Below, piece by piece: positions 1 through 8,286 of a stretch of 33,870 nt of DNA. The notes under the pieces were generated by a model. It made no database searches, was not told the DNA's origin, and was given only the letters and a program-made list of their open reading frames with translations. Position 1 is the stretch's first letter. Every line of letters starts with the position of its first letter. This DNA is from Flavobacteriaceae bacterium (GTDB taxonomy: Bacteria > Bacteroidota > Bacteroidia > Flavobacteriales > Flavobacteriaceae). A program made the position numbers and the translations under genes. The DNA is taken from positions 1 through 33,870 of the forward strand of contig CANCJZ010000006.1 in assembly GCA_947378465.1 (NCBI GenBank). The letters are read 5' to 3'.

Positions 1-180
1 TGGTTAGACAAACCAAGAGAAGAAGCGTTGAGAAGTCAAATCGCTTCCGATCCGCATTCCCCTGCTAAATTCCGTATCAATGGAGTAGTGCGTAACGTAC
101 CTGAATTCTACGAAGCATTCAAAATTAAACCAACAGATTCTCTTTACCTTGCTCCTGAAAAGCGAGTGAAAATTTGGTAA
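1..180 (+). CDS. M13 family metallopeptidase (neprilysin/PepO-like), C-terminal fragment, truncated by window edge
   Basis: Frame 1 is open from base 1 to TAA at 178-180: WLDKPREEALRSQIASDPHSPAKFRINGVVRNVPEFYEAFKIKPTDSLYLAPEKRVKIW*, a typical M13 C-terminus (DPHSPAKFRVNG..., ending in ...VxIW). Confidence 0.85.
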   Translation, partial: WLDKPREEALRSQIASDPHSPAKFRINGVVRNVPEFYEAFKIKPTDSLYLAPEKRVKIW

Positions 181-190
181 TCAATAACAC

Positions 191-221
191 AAAGCCAACT
201 CAATTGAGTTGGCTTTTTTTT
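191..221 (+). terminator. Rho-independent terminator after the M13 peptidase
   Basis: Perfect palindrome AAGCCAACTCAA/TTGAGTTGGCTT (192-215) followed by a T-run. Confidence 0.9.
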
Positions 222-330
222 GTTGTAAGTTGTTTTTGTTGTAAGTTGTAGGTTCTACGCGTAAGTTCTATGTGTAAGTTCTATGTTATGGTTTTAGGAC
301 TCTTGGTTATAAGTTCAGTATTTCATTCAT
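216..330 (+). repeat. Degenerate short-period intergenic repeats (GTTGTAAGTTGTAGGTTC / GTAAGTTCTATGT)
   Basis: Recurring GTTGTAAGTTGT, GTTGTAAGTTGTAGGTTCTA, GTAAGTTCTATGTGTAAGTTCTATG. Confidence 0.6.
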
Positions 331-372
331 AATTCATAATTTCTTTCCATCGTCTCTATTTCTATACGCTAT

Positions 373-474
373 ATCTTTCTTCTTTCTTCTTTCTTCTGAT
401 CTCAACGTCTATTTGACTATTCTCTATATTCTTGAGCAATATCTTTCTTCTAACTTCTTTCTTCTTTCCTCTCT
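373..474. repeat. Polypyrimidine repeats, TTTCTTC units
   Basis: ATATCTTTCTTCTTTCTTCTTTCTTCT at ~373-398 and ATATCTTTCTTCTAACTTCTTTCTTCTTTCCTCTCT at ~439-474. Confidence 0.6.
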
Positions 475-1471
475 AAAGAGACTTCCTCAATATCAACTGC
501 GACGGATTTTCCAATTGTTCTTTCTTATTGTTTACAACCATTTCGGCTAGAGTTTGTCCCATCGCTTTAAAGTCCGTGGAGATAGTAGTGATACCATTTT
601 CAACCACCTTTTTGAGGGAAGTATCGTTATAAGAAATAATCCCAAAGTCGGTTCCTAGGTGGAAGTGTTGTTTTTTAGCTTGTACAATAACATTCACTAA
701 ATGCTCGTCATTAGGGATGATGAATACACTGCCTTTGGCTATTTCTTCTTCTATAAAATCAGTGATGATTTGATATTCAAAACCAAATTCATTGCAGAAC
801 AATTGAAAGCCTTCCACCATTCCGATAGGTTCCTTATGTCCTGGGAAAATAAGCAATAGCTTTTGGTATTTTTTTAATAAAGAAGTTCCTTTAAGTAAAG
901 CATTATAGATATCCGTCACAAAGTTTTGATGCACGGATGGGTAGTCTTTGAGTTCTGGATTCGTTTGATCCAATATATACACATCTTGCCGGGGTAATCC
1001 TTTAATATAAGGAGTAGCTCCTTTTAAGTTAGTTGGCATAATGATGTATTTGGAATAGTTGCCATTACTTTCATTGATTAACTTTTTAAACATATCCAGA
1101 TTGAAATGATGGAAATAGATGTCTATTTGAGCTCGGTTGTCCATTGCTTTCAAAAAGGAATTGTACAATTCCTCTTTAAAAGCATTCAATTCGTCAAACA
1201 ACACAAAGATGCGTTGCTCAAAACTAAACTCCACACTTTTTACATAATACCCTTTTCCAGGGATGGCATAGACAATACCTCGTTTTTTGAGTTCTTCATA
1301 AGCTAATAATACAGTGTCGCGGGAGATGCCAAACTCCAAGCTGATTTTGTTAACGGAAGGCAATTTGTCATTTCGAAAGAGGCGTTCGTCTGCAATTGCC
1401 ATTTCGATAGAAAGCACAATTTGCTTGTATTTTGGAACAGTAGAACTGTTTTCGATTTGTAATAATTTCAT
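473..1471 (-). CDS. GntR-family transcriptional regulator with C-terminal periplasmic-binding-protein-like sensor domain (probable galactose/galactan regulator)
   Basis: N-term MKLLQIENSSTVPKYKQIVLSIEMAIADERLFRNDKLPSVNKISLEFGISRDTVLLAYEELKKRGIVYAIPGKGYYV is a GntR wHTH; C-term resembles a LacI/PBP effector domain. Start chosen at CAT 1469-1471; the longer ORF (to 1636) overlaps galM. Confidence 0.85.
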   Translation of the reverse strand: MKLLQIENSSTVPKYKQIVLSIEMAIADERLFRNDKLPSVNKISLEFGISRDTVLLAYEELKKRGIVYAIPGKGYYVKSVEFSFEQRIFVLFDELNAFKEELYNSFLKAMDNRAQIDIYFHHFNLDMFKKLINESNGNYSKYIIMPTNLKGATPYIKGLPRQDVYILDQTNPELKDYPSVHQNFVTDIYNALLKGTSLLKKYQKLLLIFPGHKEPIGMVEGFQLFCNEFGFEYQIITDFIEEEIAKGSVFIIPNDEHLVNVIVQAKKQHFHLGTDFGIISYNDTSLKKVVENGITTISTDFKAMGQTLAEMVVNNKKEQLENPSQLILRKSL

Positions 1472-1525
1472 AGAAGTAGGTTCAAAAGAATCAAACTGGT
1501 GGCAAGATACAAAAAAACTGGTAGG

Positions 1526-1562
1526 TACTAGTATGGTAGAATGGTGTGGTTTTATACTTTTG
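1526..1562 (+). promoter_or_regulatory. Putative galM promoter with palindromic operator candidate
   Basis: TACTTTTG at 1555-1562 fits Bacteroidota -7 TAnnTTTG; palindrome TACTAGTA at 1526-1533 lies just upstream in the divergent gntR-galM spacer. Confidence 0.45.
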
Positions 1563-1584
1563 GTATCACATTGATAAAAAACAA

Positions 1585-2631
1585 ATGCAAAAAAACCATA
1601 TTTCTCAAATTGATCCCTCAATAAATGTGAAATCATTCGGATTGTTAGCCGATGGAACCGAGATCAATGGTTATACTTTAACCAATAAAAACGGCTTAAG
1701 TTGCGAAGTGCTCAATTATGGAGCCACCATCAAATCCTTAATGATTCCCACTTCTACTGGCAAAGTAGTAGATGTGGTATTGGGATTCGAAACGATTGAA
1801 GATTATGTCAATTCGTTCCAATTGCCTAATGCTACTTATTTTGGAACCGTTGTAGGGCGTTATGCGGGAAGAATCAATCAAGGTCAATTTGAATTGAATG
1901 GCAAGCTTATTCAGTTAAGTCAAAACCACAATCAGCATCAAATTCACGGAGGAATCAAAGGTTTTAGTTTGCATGCTTGGGAGGTTATTGATTGTAATGA
2001 AAATGAAAATCCGTCAATTACTTTACAGTATATAAGTCCTGATGGGGAAGAAGGTTATCCTGCCGAAGTTAGGGTTGAGGTTAAATATACCCTTACGGAA
2101 ATGAACGAGCTGCAAGTACATTTTAAAGCAACTTCTTCCGAAGACACCGTAATTAACCTGACGCAACACAGTTATTTTAATTTAAACGGACACCAGCATA
2201 AAGTGATTGGTCAACAATTGCAAGTACATTCCAATCAAATTCTAGAAACTACAAACGAGTTAATTCCTACTGGAAATTTTATATCTTTAAAAGATAATGC
2301 CTTTGACTTTTCAATACCTAACGATTGTCCCACAATGATTGACACCACCTTTGTACTGTCCCAAGCCGATGCCGTGGTATTGTTTAGTAAACAAAACCAA
2401 CTTCAAATGAGTGTTACTACCAATCAACCTGCTGTGCATATTTATGTAGGCGGGAATTGTTTTGACCAAATCAAAGGAAAAGAAGGAGCTGCTTATCATC
2501 CTTTAAGTGGAATTTGTTTTGAAGCACAGAATTTCCCCGATGCTCCTAATCATTCTCATTTTCCTTCATCTGTATTGAAAAAAGGAAGTATTTACCATCA
2601 TCAAACCGCATTTAAATTCGATATTTTATAA
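1585..2631 (+). CDS. galM: Aldose 1-epimerase (galactose mutarotase)
   Basis: NGLSCEVLNYGATIKSLMIPTSTGKVVDVVLGFETIEDYV, YFGTVVGRYAGRINQGQFELNG, NLTQHSYFNLNG: GalM motifs; internal ATG at 1585 preferred. Confidence 0.93.
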   Translation: MQKNHISQIDPSINVKSFGLLADGTEINGYTLTNKNGLSCEVLNYGATIKSLMIPTSTGKVVDVVLGFETIEDYVNSFQLPNATYFGTVVGRYAGRINQGQFELNGKLIQLSQNHNQHQIHGGIKGFSLHAWEVIDCNENENPSITLQYISPDGEEGYPAEVRVEVKYTLTEMNELQVHFKATSSEDTVINLTQHSYFNLNGHQHKVIGQQLQVHSNQILETTNELIPTGNFISLKDNAFDFSIPNDCPTMIDTTFVLSQADAVVLFSKQNQLQMSVTTNQPAVHIYVGGNCFDQIKGKEGAAYHPLSGICFEAQNFPDAPNHSHFPSSVLKKGSIYHHQTAFKFDIL

Positions 2632-2633
2632 TT

Positions 2634-3686
2634 ATGAAAACGATACAAATAAGTTTATTACTAGTTCTAGCTGTGTTTTTACCTTCTTGCAGTCATACGC
2701 AAGTGAGTAATAGTCCAAGTACCCCTGTAACTCCAGCGTCCAATTTTTCTAAAGGAGCTGACATTGGTTGGTTGGCACAAATGGAGGCTACCGGCTATCA
2801 TTTTTATGATGCTGATGGCAGTGAAAAGGATTGTTTACAACTACTAAAAGATAGAGGTATTAACACCATTCGTTTGCGTGTATGGGTAAATCCATCCAAC
2901 GATAAAATTAATGGACATTGCAGTAAAGACGAAACAGTAGCGATGGCCGTTCGTGCACACAATATGGGAATGCGCATTATGATAGACTTTCATTACAGCG
3001 ATTCATGGGCAGATCCAAGTAAGCAAACTAAACCTGCGGCATGGGCATCACATAGTTTTTCTTCCTTAATGGACGATGTTTATAATCACACTTATGATGT
3101 GTTGCATAGCTTAAAATCAGCTGGAGTTACTCCTGAGTGGGTACAAATTGGGAATGAAATTCCTGGTGGGATGTTATGGCCTGAAGGAAGCACTTCTAAT
3201 TTTAGTCAATTGGCGCAATTGCTCAACAAAGGTTATGATGCTACCAAAGCAGTCGATCCTGCGATAAAAGTAATTGTTCATATTGATCAAGGGAATGACA
3301 ATATCAAATTCCGTTGGTTCTTTGACAATGCCACTACTAATGGAGTTAAATATGATGTGATTGGCGCTTCGTATTATCCGTATTGGATCAATAGTGATTA
3401 TACCACTACGATAAATAACTTGGCAGCAAACCTTAATGATATGGCTTCGCGTTATAATAAAGAAGTGATGGTAGTTGAAGTTGGTGGCGATTTTACCTTG
3501 GTTCAAAACACCCACGATATGTTAGTAGCTGTAATCAATGCGGTTAAAAATGTCCCTAACAGCAAAGGACTAGGGGTGATATATTGGGAACCTGAAGGAG
3601 AAAAAAGTTGGAGTGGATACCAATTGAATTGTTGGCAATCCAATGGAAAACCTTCTACCGCCTTAGATGCCTTCAAATACAATTAA
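2634..3686 (+). CDS. Arabinogalactan endo-beta-1,4-galactanase, GH53, lipoprotein
   Basis: Lipobox signal peptide MKTIQISLLLVLAVFLPSC; GADIGWLAQMEATGYHFYDADG, NTIRLRVWVNP, IDFHYSDSWADPSKQTKPAAW, EWVQIGNEI, VMVVEVGG are GH53 motifs. Confidence 0.92.
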   Translation: MKTIQISLLLVLAVFLPSCSHTQVSNSPSTPVTPASNFSKGADIGWLAQMEATGYHFYDADGSEKDCLQLLKDRGINTIRLRVWVNPSNDKINGHCSKDETVAMAVRAHNMGMRIMIDFHYSDSWADPSKQTKPAAWASHSFSSLMDDVYNHTYDVLHSLKSAGVTPEWVQIGNEIPGGMLWPEGSTSNFSQLAQLLNKGYDATKAVDPAIKVIVHIDQGNDNIKFRWFFDNATTNGVKYDVIGASYYPYWINSDYTTTINNLAANLNDMASRYNKEVMVVEVGGDFTLVQNTHDMLVAVINAVKNVPNSKGLGVIYWEPEGEKSWSGYQLNCWQSNGKPSTALDAFKYN

Positions 3687-3693
3687 GATATCG

Positions 3694-5991
3694 ATGAAGA
3701 AATTAGCACTACTGTTTTCAATAGTTCTTACTACTCTTGCTGTGGCACAATCGCGGAGCAAGGTGAATTTTGGCACTGATTGGCAATTCAAAAGCTCAGA
3801 AACAGCTGCTTGGGAGCAAGTCAGTTTGCCTCATACCGCCCGATTGGAAAATTTAGTGGTGGTCAATCAGTTTCAAGGGGTGTGTTATTACCAAAAGAAA
3901 TTCCAAATCCACAGCAGTCCTAATCAGAAACAATTCCTCTATTTTGAAGGCGTAATGATGGAGGCCGAGGTGTTTGTAAATGCTATCCCAGTTGCCCATC
4001 ACAAAGGAGGTTATCTTCCGTTTACCGTTGATATCAGCAAAGCAATCAAAGACAATCAGGAGAATGTAGTTACCGTAAAAGTAACCAATGTTGACAATCC
4101 TGAAATCCCACCAGGGAAACCCATCAAGGATTTGGATTTTAACTATTATGGTGGAATCTACCGCAATGTTTATTTGATTACCACGCCTAAACTTTATTTT
4201 ACCGATGCGGTGGAAGCCCATCAAAAAGCAGGAGGAGGAATCTCCATTCATTTTGATTCGATTACTGCTCAAAAAGCTTTGGGAACCATTAAAGCCTTCG
4301 TTAAAAATGAAGAAGCATTTCCAAAAAAAGTTAGCCTAAAAGCAGTGTTGACGGAAACTAAAAACAGTCTTGAAAACCACTCTAAAATAGTCGAAATTCC
4401 TGCTAATTCTTCCTTAGAAATCAGTTTGCCTATTACAGTAAATAATCCCAAGCTTTGGTCCACACAACACCCTAATTTATATAATTTAGAAATTAGTTTG
4501 ATAGCGGATAAGACAACAATTGATGTACAAAACACTAAGGTTGGAATTCGCAAAATTGCAATTAAAGAAGAGGGTTTGTATTTGAATGATGTTAAAACAT
4601 TTCTCAACGGTACTAACCGCCATCAAGAATATCCTTACATCGGTTATGCTCTTTCGGATGAAGCGCAATATAGAGATGCTGTAAAAATAAAAACCGCTGG
4701 ATTTGACTTTGTCCGTCTTTCGCATTATCCACAATCGGAAGCGTTTTTGAATGCTTGTGATGCCTTGGGGATATTGGTGATGGATTGTATTTCGGGCTGG
4801 CAGTTTTTTGGAAATCAAACTTTTCAAAACAATTCCTATCAAGAGATACGCGATTTAGCGCATCGTGATCGCAATCATCCTTCGGTGCTTTTTTGGGAAG
4901 TTTCCCTAAATGAAAGCAGTATGGATGCAAATTATATGAAAACCGCCAATGCGGTTCTAAAAGAAGAACTCCCTTATAAAGACACTTATACCGCGGGTTG
5001 GATTGACAACGCCAATTACGATTTGTACATTCCTGCACGGCAGCACGGCAAAGCGCCGGACTATTGGACGCAGTACGACAAAGGGTCTCGTAAAATACTA
5101 ATTGCAGAATACGGCGACTGGGAATATTACGCCCAAAATGCTGGCTTTAATCAAAAAGAATTTGCTGGATTAAAAGAAGAAGAACGCACTTCGCGTCAAT
5201 TCCGAAGCAATGGCGAAAAGCGAATGCTGCAACAGGCATTTAATTTTCAAGAAGCATTTAATTCTAATTTGAAAGGAAAACAAACGATTGGTCAAGCCAA
5301 TTGGTTGATGTTTGATTACAACAGAGGCTACAGTCCCGATATCGAATCATCAGGGGTCAGCGATATTTTCAGACTGCCTAAGTTTGCCAATTATTTTTAC
5401 CAAAGCCAACGCAATGTCAATTCCGATAATTATTCCAAGCCAATGCTTTTCATTGCCAGTTATTGGAATGAAAATTCGCCTTTGGATCTCACCGTTTACA
5501 GTAATTGCGATGAGGTAGCCCTATATCTTAATGATACTTTTATTGGCAAACAAAAGCCTGCGATTACTCCTTTTTCTAATCTATTGCCGCATCCTCCATT
5601 TGTATTTAAAATGGCAGCTTTTCAAAAAGGAACTTTAAGAGCAGAAGGATTTATCAAAGGACAGAAGGTTGTTGAATCTCAAGTGAGCACTCCTGAAGTG
5701 GCGGCTAAAGTAGAAGTAGCAGCGGACTTGTCTGGAGTTGTTCTCAGTAAACAAACGTCCGATGTGATTTTTGTTTATGCCAAAATTACCGATGCTCAAG
5801 GTACCGTTGTTCCTGACGCTACCAATGAAGTTAGTTTTGCTATAGATGGCGCAACTTTAATAGGTCAAAATCCTATCAAAGCAGAGGCTGGCATTGCTAC
5901 AATATTAGTAAAAACAAATGCCAATCATAAAAATATAAAGATAAAAGCCACTGCAACTGGATTGCAGTCGGGCGCAATTGAATTACAATAA
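3694..5991 (+). CDS. Secreted GH2 family beta-galactosidase-like glycoside hydrolase
   Basis: Signal peptide MKKLALLFSIVLTTLAVAQS; sugar-binding fold start; GTNRHQEYPYIGYALSDEAQYRDAVKIKTAGFDFVRLSHYPQSEAFLNACDALGILVMD; acid/base LNES; ILIAEYGDWEY. ATG 3694 preferred over 3667. Confidence 0.9.
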   Translation: MKKLALLFSIVLTTLAVAQSRSKVNFGTDWQFKSSETAAWEQVSLPHTARLENLVVVNQFQGVCYYQKKFQIHSSPNQKQFLYFEGVMMEAEVFVNAIPVAHHKGGYLPFTVDISKAIKDNQENVVTVKVTNVDNPEIPPGKPIKDLDFNYYGGIYRNVYLITTPKLYFTDAVEAHQKAGGGISIHFDSITAQKALGTIKAFVKNEEAFPKKVSLKAVLTETKNSLENHSKIVEIPANSSLEISLPITVNNPKLWSTQHPNLYNLEISLIADKTTIDVQNTKVGIRKIAIKEEGLYLNDVKTFLNGTNRHQEYPYIGYALSDEAQYRDAVKIKTAGFDFVRLSHYPQSEAFLNACDALGILVMDCISGWQFFGNQTFQNNSYQEIRDLAHRDRNHPSVLFWEVSLNESSMDANYMKTANAVLKEELPYKDTYTAGWIDNANYDLYIPARQHGKAPDYWTQYDKGSRKILIAEYGDWEYYAQNAGFNQKEFAGLKEEERTSRQFRSNGEKRMLQQAFNFQEAFNSNLKGKQTIGQANWLMFDYNRGYSPDIESSGVSDIFRLPKFANYFYQSQRNVNSDNYSKPMLFIASYWNENSPLDLTVYSNCDEVALYLNDTFIGKQKPAITPFSNLLPHPPFVFKMAAFQKGTLRAEGFIKGQKVVESQVSTPEVAAKVEVAADLSGVVLSKQTSDVIFVYAKITDAQGTVVPDATNEVSFAIDGATLIGQNPIKAEAGIATILVKTNANHKNIKIKATATGLQSGAIELQ

Positions 5992-7175
5992 TGAAGAAGA
6001 AAAAACTCATACAAAGCACTGTTGCACATTTTCAAAAATCATTTCACAGCGAGCCTGAAGCCTTGTTTCTATCGCCAGGGCGTATCAATATTATTGGAGA
6101 ACACGTGGATTATAACGATGGTTTTGTGCTGCCAGCGGCCATCAATAAATACATTTGTTTTGCAATTTCCAAAACCAACAGCAGTGAGTGTACTTTGATT
6201 GCTATGGATTTGAACGAAGCCTATAAGTTTGACCTTGAGGATGAGTTAAAGCCTGTAGATAAAATGTGGGTCAACTATATTTTAGGAGTGATTCAACAAC
6301 TCAAAGAACGCGGTTGTGCAATTCAAGGCCTTCAAATTGTATTTAGCAGTACCATTCCTATGGGAGCAGGGCTTTCCTCTTCTGCTGCTTTGGAATGTGG
6401 GATTGGATATGCCTTTAATGATATTTTTGATTTGGGATTAAGCAAGGAAGAAATTGCTTTGATTGGACAAAAATCAGAACATACTTTTGTTGGCGTTATC
6501 TGTGGCATTATGGATCAGTTTGCTTCTGTTTTTGGACAAAAAAACAAAGTTATCAAACTCGATTGTACTACGCTGCAATACGATTATCATCCAGCGTCTT
6601 TTAAAAATTATTCCCTTTTGTTATTGGACAGCAATGTCAAACATACGCATCTTACTTCGGGTTACAATACCAGAAGAGAAGAAGTGGAATATGGCTTGAC
6701 CTTAATTAAAGCCTATTTTTCAAAAGTGCATTCGTTTCGTGATTGTACGTTGGAAATGATAGAAGAATTAAAGGAAACATTAGGCGACATTATTTATAGA
6801 CGTTGTCTTTTTGTGGTAAAAGAAATCCAACGCGTTCAAGATGCGGTTGAAGCATTGGAAGCTTCTGATTTTAATCAATTAGGGCAATTGATGTTTCAAA
6901 CCCATAAAGGATTATCCAAAGAGTATGAAGTAAGTTGTGCCGAATTGGATTTTCTGGTGGAATCCGTTCAAAATATCCCGACCGTATTAGGCGCCCGAAT
7001 GATGGGCGGAGGATTTGGAGGTTGTTCCATCAATCTGGTTCAAAAAGGAACCGAAAATCAATTAATAGCAAGCATTACTGAACAATACCGCGATACTTTT
7101 GGTATTGAACTCAAGGCTTATAAAATAAAAATTACCGAAGGAAGTCATCGTTATTATGACAAAATAGCTAAATAA
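5991..7175 (+). CDS. galK: Galactokinase
   Basis: SPGRINIIGEHVDYNDGFVLPAAI, PMGAGLSSSAALE, GARMMGGGFGGCSINLV: GHMP galactokinase motifs; ATG overlaps the GH2 stop (TAATG). Confidence 0.96.
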   Translation: MKKKKLIQSTVAHFQKSFHSEPEALFLSPGRINIIGEHVDYNDGFVLPAAINKYICFAISKTNSSECTLIAMDLNEAYKFDLEDELKPVDKMWVNYILGVIQQLKERGCAIQGLQIVFSSTIPMGAGLSSSAALECGIGYAFNDIFDLGLSKEEIALIGQKSEHTFVGVICGIMDQFASVFGQKNKVIKLDCTTLQYDYHPASFKNYSLLLLDSNVKHTHLTSGYNTRREEVEYGLTLIKAYFSKVHSFRDCTLEMIEELKETLGDIIYRRCLFVVKEIQRVQDAVEALEASDFNQLGQLMFQTHKGLSKEYEVSCAELDFLVESVQNIPTVLGARMMGGGFGGCSINLVQKGTENQLIASITEQYRDTFGIELKAYKIKITEGSHRYYDKIAK

Positions 7176-7209
7176 CATTCCTTACTTTTAAAAAACGAAC
7201 AATAATCAA

Positions 7210-8286
7210 ATGGATACATTTAACACAAACGAACATCCCCATCGCCGATACAATCCCTTGTTGGACGAGTGGATATTGGTGTCGCCTCACCGGGCCAAAC
7301 GGCCTTGGCAAGGACAAAAGGAAAGTCTACCTGAAGAGCATCGGCCGGAACACGATCCTGAATGCTATTTGTGTTCTGGAAATACCCGTTCTAATGGAAT
7401 TCAGAACGAGGTTTATACGGATTGTTATGTGTTTGACAATGATTTTTCCGCCTTATTGCAAGAGGAGGTTGATGATAAAAACACTTCAAATGATTTGCTG
7501 CAATTAAAACCTGAAAGAGGAATTAATAGAGTGGTTTGCTTTTCGCCTCAACACAATTTGACCCTTCCGGAAATGGAAATTGCGTCGATTGAAAAAGTCA
7601 TCCAAACTTGGAAGCAACAATACTTAGAGTTGGGCAGCAAGGATTTTATTAACTATGTACAAATCTTTGAAAATAAAGGAAGCGTTATGGGATGCAGCAA
7701 TCCGCATCCACACGGACAAATTTGGGCACAATCGTCTTTGCCTACACAGGTATTGCGTACACAGAAAAATTTACACACTTATTACCATAAAAACAACAGT
7801 AGTTTGCTTCAGGATTACCTTGTTCAGGAATTAGAAGCGGAGGAACGTATTGTTATTGAAAATGATCATTTTGTTGTAGTGGTTCCTTTTTGGGCTACAT
7901 GGCCTTATGAAACTTTGTTGATTAGCAAAAGGCATTTTGGAAGTATCATTGCAATGACCAAAGAAGAAACCCATTCCTATGCCACGATATTAAAAGAGCT
8001 TACGGTTAAATACGACAATCTATTTGAAACCTCTTTTCCTTATTCCTCAGGTATTCATCAAGCGCCTACTGATCGAATGGCGCATCCCGAATGGCATTTT
8101 CACATGCACTTTTATCCCCCTTTGTTGCGCAGTGCTACCGTTAAGAAATTTATGGTGGGCTATGAAATGTTAGGCGAAGCCCAACGCGATAGCGCTCCGG
8201 AACAAAGTGCCAAAATTCTTCGTGAGCTGTCTACAGTTCATTATAAAACTAAAAAACAACATTTGGATGCAAACATTAGCTACTAA
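7210..8286 (+). CDS. galT: Galactose-1-phosphate uridylyltransferase
   Basis: RRYNPLLDEWILVSPHRAKRPWQGQ, GCSNPHPHGQIWAQSSLP, WHFHMHFYPPLLRSATVKKFMVGYEML: GalT motifs incl. HPHGQ. Confidence 0.96.
   Translation: MDTFNTNEHPHRRYNPLLDEWILVSPHRAKRPWQGQKESLPEEHRPEHDPECYLCSGNTRSNGIQNEVYTDCYVFDNDFSALLQEEVDDKNTSNDLLQLKPERGINRVVCFSPQHNLTLPEMEIASIEKVIQTWKQQYLELGSKDFINYVQIFENKGSVMGCSNPHPHGQIWAQSSLPTQVLRTQKNLHTYYHKNNSSLLQDYLVQELEAEERIVIENDHFVVVVPFWATWPYETLLISKRHFGSIIAMTKEETHSYATILKELTVKYDNLFETSFPYSSGIHQAPTDRMAHPEWHFHMHFYPPLLRSATVKKFMVGYEMLGEAQRDSAPEQSAKILRELSTVHYKTKKQHLDANISY

Noticed and set aside
3211-3230. Sigma-54 -24/-12 site (TTGGCGCAATTGCTC)
   Set aside because: GG-to-GC spacing is 7 rather than the required 10, and it lies inside the GH53 coding sequence.
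3853-5038. Antisense ORFs (139, 112, 118, 141 aa) within the GH2 gene
   Set aside because: They lie opposite a well-supported CDS, overlap each other, and show no domain pattern.
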